From contig JTDE01000039.1 in NCBI GenBank assembly GCA_014338405.1, forward strand, positions 307,161 to 371,160: a stretch of 64,000 nt of DNA, given 5' to 3'. Below the pieces are notes generated by a model. The model saw only the letters and a list, made by a program, of their open reading frames with translations. It did not search any database and was not told the origin of the DNA. Source of the DNA: Paragonimus skrjabini miyazakii. Taxonomy: Eukaryota > Platyhelminthes > Trematoda > Plagiorchiida > Troglotrematidae. Shown in pieces: positions 58,413-64,000 of the stretch. The first letter of the stretch is position 1. Every line of letters begins with the position of its first letter. The position numbers were made by a program, and so were the translations under genes.

Positions 58413-59009
58413 GAATTAGACTTGATCACGTTTGTATTACAATCTAATAGGTATCCGAAAAGGTTCATAGACAGACAGAGTAGACCAAACCCACCTTCAG
58501 AACAGGTGGCCATAGTGAGGAAAAAGAAGGTTTATAGAGAACTACCTTTTATGGGTGATTATAACATGCAACAAACAACTCAACGACTAGTGAATTCAAT
58601 TAAACGGACATTTAACGCAGCGGAACTCTGTGTACTAGCCTGGACCCAGAAACTGCCTGTCCCTTCAGTCAAAGGAGATCAGCCTGTCGGTGCCACCTCA
58701 CATTGCGTCTACCAATTTACATGTACCTGCAAAGAAAGTTACATAGACAAAACCGAAAGGTGCTTCACTTCCAGAATGAAGGAACGTTTGCTTAAGTCGG
58801 TACATAACTCTGTATTACGGAAGAACGACAGTGTGTTTAAAACATGCAAGCAACCAGCGTCCGCAGTCGCAAGACACGTCCTGACCACTAGACAGGTTAT
58901 CGACCCAGTTTGTGCAATCAAAAATTTACTACGTCAATCGAATCCAAGATTCTTGCTGTTTGCTGAAGCTGTCCCAATCAATCGACTAAATCCGACCCTG
59001 TGGGGTTAG
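58413..59009 (+). pseudogene. Penelope-like thumb and GIY-YIG endonuclease
   Basis: This lies in the same frame as the RT after the TAG. It starts with the RT thumb (NRYPKRFIDRQSRP...), then the GIY-YIG core YQFTCTCKESYIDKTERCF, then SRMKERL and a conserved C-terminal block (SAVARHVLTTRQVIDPVCAI...RFLLFAEAVPINRL). In active relatives the second signature is YIG.T.R; here the Gly is Asp (YIDKT). The Arg and following residues remain. The nuclease nicks the target site in live elements. Confidence 0.85.
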
Positions 59010-59011
59010 AG

Positions 59012-59208
59012 ACAGCTGTTCGTAAACTCGACCCTTCCCTGGACTTTGTGACCTTTCTTAACCCACCGACTGACTGTCCACCCTACCCCCTATCTGTTCG
59101 ATACAAAAAAGAACCGTTTCATATCGATGTAAATTTGATACTGATGGGTCAATACGAAATGCTTGCACCTACTAGTTTTCGTTTACTTACTGTTGTTTTG
59201 AAATTTTA
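59012..59208 (+). repeat. Penelope-like 3' tail (right arm)
   Basis: This is the sequence after the nuclease stop, repeated in inverse at 57234-57425. Similarity fades after CTTGCACCTACTAGTTTTCG and a short A/T-rich stretch. Confidence 0.8.
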
Positions 59209-60787
59209 AATTAACCGATATTACATTATTCTTCGGTGTGAATTAGCAGTAATACAAATATTCTAGCTCTGTTCAGGAGTACTATTAAGACACAGTGAAT
59301 TGCGTGAATGTCTTCATACCCTAAACCCACCTATTAACATGGACAAATAAAACAGCTAACACTGGATTTCATAATTAAATCCATAAAAATTTGCAGTTAA
59401 AATTTGTGTGAAAAATAATTTCGCATAACTTATATCACCAAAAATTTGCTTAAGGGCGGACATAAATGAAGAGTGCAGTATTGCAATGATATCGATTTTT
59501 CCAGCCTATTAGAATAAGCCATGGCAATATGCTTACGAACAAATTATTTTGGGGAGAATGGAATGAACACTTTATGCCTGAGAAGGATATTGATCTTTCG
59601 AATTAGACGCCCTCATTTAAACATCCAGCAGTAAGTAAGTGTGTCAAAACTATCTGCCCTTCATTAGGATAAATATACAGGTATAGGGAAAAAATTAACA
59701 TTCTAGACATTCCAGTGGGTCAGAACACAGCATGTAAATTCACCTGTAGCTTGCTTTCTACCATACAACCTAATACTGTCGGATATCATTAACCAAACCG
59801 CGTCGCCAATCTTTTCTCGTTTCACTAAGAAAACCTCTACTATTGTGCAACTACAGCAGAGTCTACACAGTTTTCAAAATACCATCTTTTATATTTAAAA
59901 ACGAAGCCTTACAAGAATTCTCAGAACAAAGCAATCCCATGTAATAATGTTACATTTCCGGTTTCCCTGTCAGCCGTTCTACAAAGGTACTACGGAACGT
60001 TTCTGGGCTTTTTCGAAAACACTAGTGTTAGGCTAAGATATGATTTTGTCTTCCGCAATGTTTGTTCGTAGTTTCATGGTGTGTGATCAAGGACTCAGAT
60101 GTGTGGACAACTTTCTGCTTCGCCTTGCAACATAAACGCCAACAAAGTGTGGTTCTACCCTGTCATAGTGATAATCCAAAGTAGTATCTAAATGGCGTTT
60201 ATTCTCAAGACTTTTGCACCGTTAGAAAAAATCAGTTAGCTTGAAAGAGAATGAAAAGTGTTCTGGTTCTTAGACAGTCGACGAAACTAGGATATTGCAT
60301 ATTGGTGTACGTGGAGTATTTTCAACTGTTCTTAATGTATGCGAAAATCTAAGTGTTTTTTCTGTTTGGTTCGGTCACTCGTGGTGTCGTTTCTACAGAT
60401 GAGTCTTGATAAATTATGCCGACTTGATGACGTAAACCCTACTTAATTGTACCGTGTGCGTTTACGGAACGTTATACACGGGATTCCGTATACCAGGTGA
60501 CGTTTGGTAGGGTTCTTCAATCTTCCCGGTTAATTTTAATTATTGGGAGGTGGTAGACTAGCGGGACATTTTGTAGATTCCAAGCTCCTCAGTTTGAATT
60601 TTCTTCCAGAAACTAAGCTGACCGGTGTTGAATATGCGGGCAGCATCTAATTAGTTTTTCCGGAGGCTGCGTGCAGACTACGGCGAACCGATGGAACTTG
60701 AGCAGCTGAACTGTACAGAATTCAATCTGACTCTTCAAAGTGTAAAGTACTCTTGCAATTCTCAGTTAATCCTGCTTTCTGTTGCAG
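59209..60787. other. Non-coding stretch between the Penelope-like element and the next P exon
   Basis: Phase between the P exons at 56.7 kb and 60.8 kb does not match, so an unfound exon is expected here. A good acceptor (tttgaattttcttccag|, exon start 60617) is followed by an open stretch without a convincing donor. No other feature was recognised. Confidence 0.35.
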
Positions 60788-60892
60788 ATAAACAAACTAA
60801 GTCTAATGAATGCTCCACCTACTCGGACAGTCTTATCTGAGCAGCTTCTACAGATTTTAACAGTGCAACGAGGGCGGTTAGCAATGTGCATT
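60788..60892 (+). CDS. Candidate exon, gene P
   Basis: This exon has 35 codons, phase 0 in and out, with acceptor taatcctgctttctgttgcag| and donor ATT|gtgtaa (gtaatt two bases on is the alternative). It encodes INKLSLMNAPPTRTVLSEQL, then LQILTVQRGRLAMCI. Only this frame is open. The acceptor is the best in the region. Confidence 0.42.
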
Positions 60893-61121
60893 GTGTAATT
60901 GCTAAGTTTAATCGTTCGCCATATTGCAACTGCTTTCAGTCGTCTGTTAAAAATCGAGTTCGCAGTAAACATTCATAGATAGTTCTACTATACGGATCAC
61001 ATGCGTTGCAGATTTGTATGGAAGACTTTTAGGGGCTCTTGGTATTCTACGACCACAAATCAATTTGCAATAATTTGGCTGAATGCATAAGCAACTGGAG
61101 CCTGTATTTGCGAGTGTTTAG

Positions 61122-61255
61122 AAGATCTCGAGGATTGCGACGGATAATTGGGGTATTGATACCGCGCAATTTACATTGTTTACATCTTATATCTCACCTG
61201 CCAAAGATATGTGTCATGCTATGCACAGTGAAGCTCATATCGTATGGAACGATCC
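61122..61255 (+). CDS. Candidate exon, gene P
   Basis: This exon has 134 nt, phase 0 in and 2 out, with acceptor gcgagtgtttag| and donor GATCC|gtaaaa. It encodes KISRIATDNWGIDTAQFTLF, then TSYISPAKDMCHAMHSEAHI and VWND. It joins the 60.8-kb exon in phase when that exon uses the gtgtaa donor. Confidence 0.42.
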
Positions 61256-61548
61256 GTAAAATAGTCAGAAAATGACATGATTATTGGTTACGTTAACCTT
61301 GAACATCCCCGTAAAAAAAGTTTAAAGGTGTTACCTGTCAAAATGAGTAATCTGCAAACATCCAGACCATTAACTGAAAAAAAGGCACTCAAACATGACA
61401 TCGTCGCAATAAATGACAAGTTATATAAGTAGGCTTTTTAACACATCCGTTCGAAGTTGCCTTATTTTCCTTCTCACACCTGTAAAAATGAGCCGATCGA
61501 TGTTTTCGATGACTGCCCTAACGGGATCATTGAAGGTTTCACCCATAG

Positions 61549-61759
61549 TGACCTTGGGGAAAGTTCACTTTTCAAACAGTCTTTGCATATATTTGTTACT
61601 TCTGGCAATCGTACAATAGTGAGCACGAACAGATCAACAGTTGAAAGGAAATCTTGTGAGATAGACAATCATATTATCGCGTTGGCTTGGAGAGACGGTT
61701 ACTTAGTAGTTTCAACAGGTAACTATCAGTATGCTCATAATTTGGTTAAACCGGATTAG
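61549..61759 (+). CDS. Candidate exon, gene P (possibly terminal)
   Basis: The acceptor is ggtttcacccatag|, with a CTAAC branch-like sequence about 30 nt upstream, phase 2 in. It encodes DLGESSLFKQSLHIFVTSGN, then RSTVERKSCEIDNHIIALAW and RDGYLVVSTG. The last part resembles a beta-propeller strand pair. A strong donor (CAG|gtaact) occurs at 61719. If unused, the frame ends at TAG 61757-61759 and this is the last exon. No family was recognised. Confidence 0.4.
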
Positions 61760-62253
61760 TGTTCGAACGGTGAATTTAGTGACTGCACCAACTGGAGCTG
61801 CTCGTGCCTTGTAACAATATTTCGAGATAACTGTCAGTTGTTGACGTGTACACAACGACGATAACCGTTACCTGGTATTTTCCACATAGATGAAACAGCA
61901 CAGTTCACAGTCGCGTTATCTGTTGAGTTAAAAAGGATGTGTTTATAAAACTACGCCTCGGGTCATGATTGTTGAAATCGAATCAAATTCTTTGTGCTCT
62001 GGGTTTTTATTATATGTATTAGACAACGTTTGCTGTGCAAGTCATAGAAAACTACTTTTAATGACAGCTGACATGTACTGATATTATTGTAAAACACTTA
62101 GTGAATGGCTGTACTTATGTATTTGACAAGTCCGCAAAACAATGGGTTCTACGAGTGCTAAAAAAGATGCTCACCTGATATTTTCGTGAGGCAGGTTATT
62201 GATTATTTTCAACTTTATTTTGCGCCCGCATTACAAGTAACAAACATAACGTG

Positions 62254-62265
62254 AATAAATTTATT
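62254..62265. other. Palindromic bidirectional poly(A) signal AATAAATTTATT
   Basis: This perfect 12-bp palindrome gives AATAAA on each strand. It lies 495 nt after the candidate P stop and 96 nt beyond the candidate Q stop on the other strand, so it could serve both convergent genes. Confidence 0.4.
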
Positions 62266-62360
62266 TAATGAAACATAAACGGAGCCAATTGCTTAGAAAA
62301 ATAATGCTACCAACAGAATTAAGTCGTCGTTTACTCTGTGGATCTTTAGCATCGAACAAT

Positions 62361-62572
62361 TCAGTTTTTATGGATTAAGTGCAAGTGGGTTAGTGAAAAA
62401 TATCCTAAGTCACCGCAAAACTTAAACACCAAATGAATGAGTGTATTGCCATCTGGTTGTTTCCAAATCATCGAGACAAAATGGCCATGATTTTCCACTC
62501 TTATAAACTGAACATCACCCATAAGTGAATCATCGTATATGGACAAATTTCGGAAAAAGTCAATTGGAAAAT
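62361..62572 (-). CDS. Candidate terminal exon, minus-strand gene Q
   Basis: The acceptor is gctgttgcattcccacag| (phase 1 in); the frame stays open upstream to 62660, so an earlier start is possible. It encodes FPIDFFRNLSIYDDSLMGDV, then QFIRVENHGHFVSMIWKQPD and GNTLIHLVFKFCGDLGYF, and reaches a stop at 62361. The composition is protein-like. The rest of Q would lie to the right, past the window edge. A possible donor (GCG|gtgact) at 62413 leaves open that it is internal. No family was recognised. Confidence 0.35.
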
Positions 62573-62660
62573 CTGTGGGAATGCAACAGCTGTGATCAAC
62601 CTTGATGTTGTTCAATTTATATAAAAACCAAAATCCCCCATTACTCATCGGTACTTTCAT

Positions 62661-64000
62661 CTACTGAATGAAATCACAAAATTGGCCAGATAAATGAGTA
62701 AGATGTAGTCGTTTAATCACGCTATTTAAAAAGTACTTCCATAAAAGGATATCCAGTGAACTCTATGTGAAGATTCTGACATAGGAAAATGGATTAGTAT
62801 GCGTGGGTATTCCCGGTCAAATATAGCAACATCATACATCCATTGTGAGAATTATGGTGCACAACGTTAAAAAACTAATTTGACTTTTCGCCTCAACTAC
62901 TTGGCATTTTTGAATCTAATGATCAAGCATTACCTTATTCCAGAAGTAAATTACTTATGTCAGTTTCGCGAATAACAAAAGACGACGCAGGTCGCCAGCT
63001 GTTAATGTTGTTTTAGTCTTTCAATCTACAGATGTAAAATGAACGTGTTAACAAGCGGCTGGTTTGCGTGATAATGCAATACAAAAGCAACGGGGCGTAA
63101 GATTAGAAAGTCAGTCCCGAAAAGTGCAAAACACCTTACGGGAGCAGTTTCAACTTTAGAAGAGGTCAACAATACTGACGTGGTAATGCGTCACAGAAAT
63201 GCGAAACTGCTTGCATTTCACGGAGAACTGCTGGCTTGTGATCACCGTCCTTCCCTGTTTTCCCACCAACTGCCCACACAAAGAGTTTGATTATCTTGAG
63301 ATTTGCAACAGTTGCTCCTCTTGTATGGAGCCCAAAGTTGGTCGTTTTATGTGTTGCTTCCTATACGTTTTACAAATTCAACTGTTAAACGTTCCGGTTT
63401 GGAAAATTAAAAGGAATGTAGTCAAATTGTCACAGATTATGAAAGTCGGTTGCCACTCTTTCTTTGTCAGCTTTGCACGTGGTTGAAATAATCTGATCAT
63501 AATTATAAGTTCCGAGGCTCAGTAACGTTAGATTACTATTTCTATCCTAGAGTGTATTTTGGTAAAGTAATACTACTGCGAACGATTTTGATTGAAATAC
63601 TCACACCGTTTATCATACGTCACGTGAACTGTTTGGGAATGGGAATGCTTATAACCTAAATCACTCATTATTTTAAACCAGAGAAAAATACCTATCATTT
63701 CTGCCTATTGTTTTTCAACACACTAAATCAGAAAGTAATCCATACACTTCTGCAGGTTCAAATGTTTCAGTCATCACTATATTCCTACACTACCTTCCGC
63801 GGTGAGTTCATGTGTGAAGCTTGTGATAATTATATTCCATTCACGTAAAATGTCGTGCATCTTTTTTTAAGGAGAAAAACATAATAGAAATTCAAAGAAA
63901 ATTCAAGAAGAAAGTAAGAATAAATTTTAGTCCGGTTTCCTAACTGTAGTTAGTACACGGGGTTAACGATATATTTGACGTCCATAAGAAATTAACCAGC
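62661..64000. other. Right edge, no recognised feature
   Basis: AT-rich sequence presumably includes an intron of candidate gene Q. The plus-strand open frame 63199-63486 (95 codons, Cys-rich) has no clear splice borders or family and is not called. Confidence 0.35.

Larger units (their letters stand above)
57234..59208 (+). mobile_element. Penelope-like retroelement, 5'-truncated, flanked by inverted 3'-end copy
   Basis: A Penelope-like element lies on the plus strand: RT motifs from about 57560, catalytic YVDD at 58113-58124, GIY-YIG nuclease at about 58710-58800, stop at 59007-59009, then a 3' tail. About 190 bp of that tail (59012-59208) recurs in inverted orientation at 57234-57425, right at the element's left edge. 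Inverted or tandem terminal repeats of this kind (pLTRs) are a known Penelope trait. The copy is broken by a frameshift near 57940, two or more stops near 57680-57760 and one in-frame TAG at 58410. It lies in an intron of candidate gene P. Confidence 0.85.

Noticed and set aside
59960..60040. Third copy of the dispersed repeat (GCTTTTTCGAAAACACTAG)
   Set aside because: Similarity is limited to a short core and is not collinear with the other two copies.

Overview
The window reads as nuclear DNA of a metazoan, most likely a parasitic flatworm (trematode-like). It is AT-rich and has a split gene with introns up to about 6.8 kb. Its mobile-element mix is Penelope-like elements (PLEs) with GIY-YIG nuclease domains plus Ty3/gypsy LTR retrotransposons whose Gag and protease are of the trematode type. 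The taxon is inferred from these families; nothing in the sequence names it. There are no bacterial operons, CRISPR arrays or recognisable tRNA/rRNA genes.

Left third (1257-27162, + strand): the 3' eight exons of one SLC17-family (sialin / vesicular glutamate transporter-like) organic anion transporter. Every exon has GT..AG borders and all phases chain together, giving 462 visible residues. The first exon(s) lie left of the window. One exon (17545-17677) contains no long ORF and was found by splice phase and family alignment. Intron 7 holds two decayed Penelope-like copies head to tail (22.2-24.35 kb). Intron 3 holds an unrecognised GC/CpG-rich island (7.97-8.47 kb).

Middle (28.8-32.6 kb, - strand): a dead Ty3/gypsy LTR retrotransposon with gag, zinc knuckle, protease, RT, RNase H and integrase in order. 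Its 3' LTR and polypurine tract are readable, and its 5' LTR has collapsed to 48 bp.

Right half (33.6-62.7 kb): no gene here could be named. Small exon-like open segments with splice borders and mostly compatible phases suggest a minus-strand gene 'M' (about 33.6-55.0 kb), a plus-strand gene 'P' (about 55.8-61.76 kb) and the 3' end of a second minus-strand gene 'Q' (62.36 kb onward). P and Q appear to converge on a palindromic AATAAATTTATT.

Inserted among these is a 1.7-kb LTR element (43185-44891, +). It has 193-bp LTRs, a perfect ATACT target duplication and a gag-protease coding region but no RT or integrase. A fairly well-preserved Penelope-like element (57234-59208, +) has its 3'-end sequence repeated in inverted orientation at its 5' side. 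A 100-base N gap lies at 50242-50341. The most notable items are the pol-less LTR element, the inverted and tandem Penelope arrangements, and the altered proton-coupling positions in the transporter.
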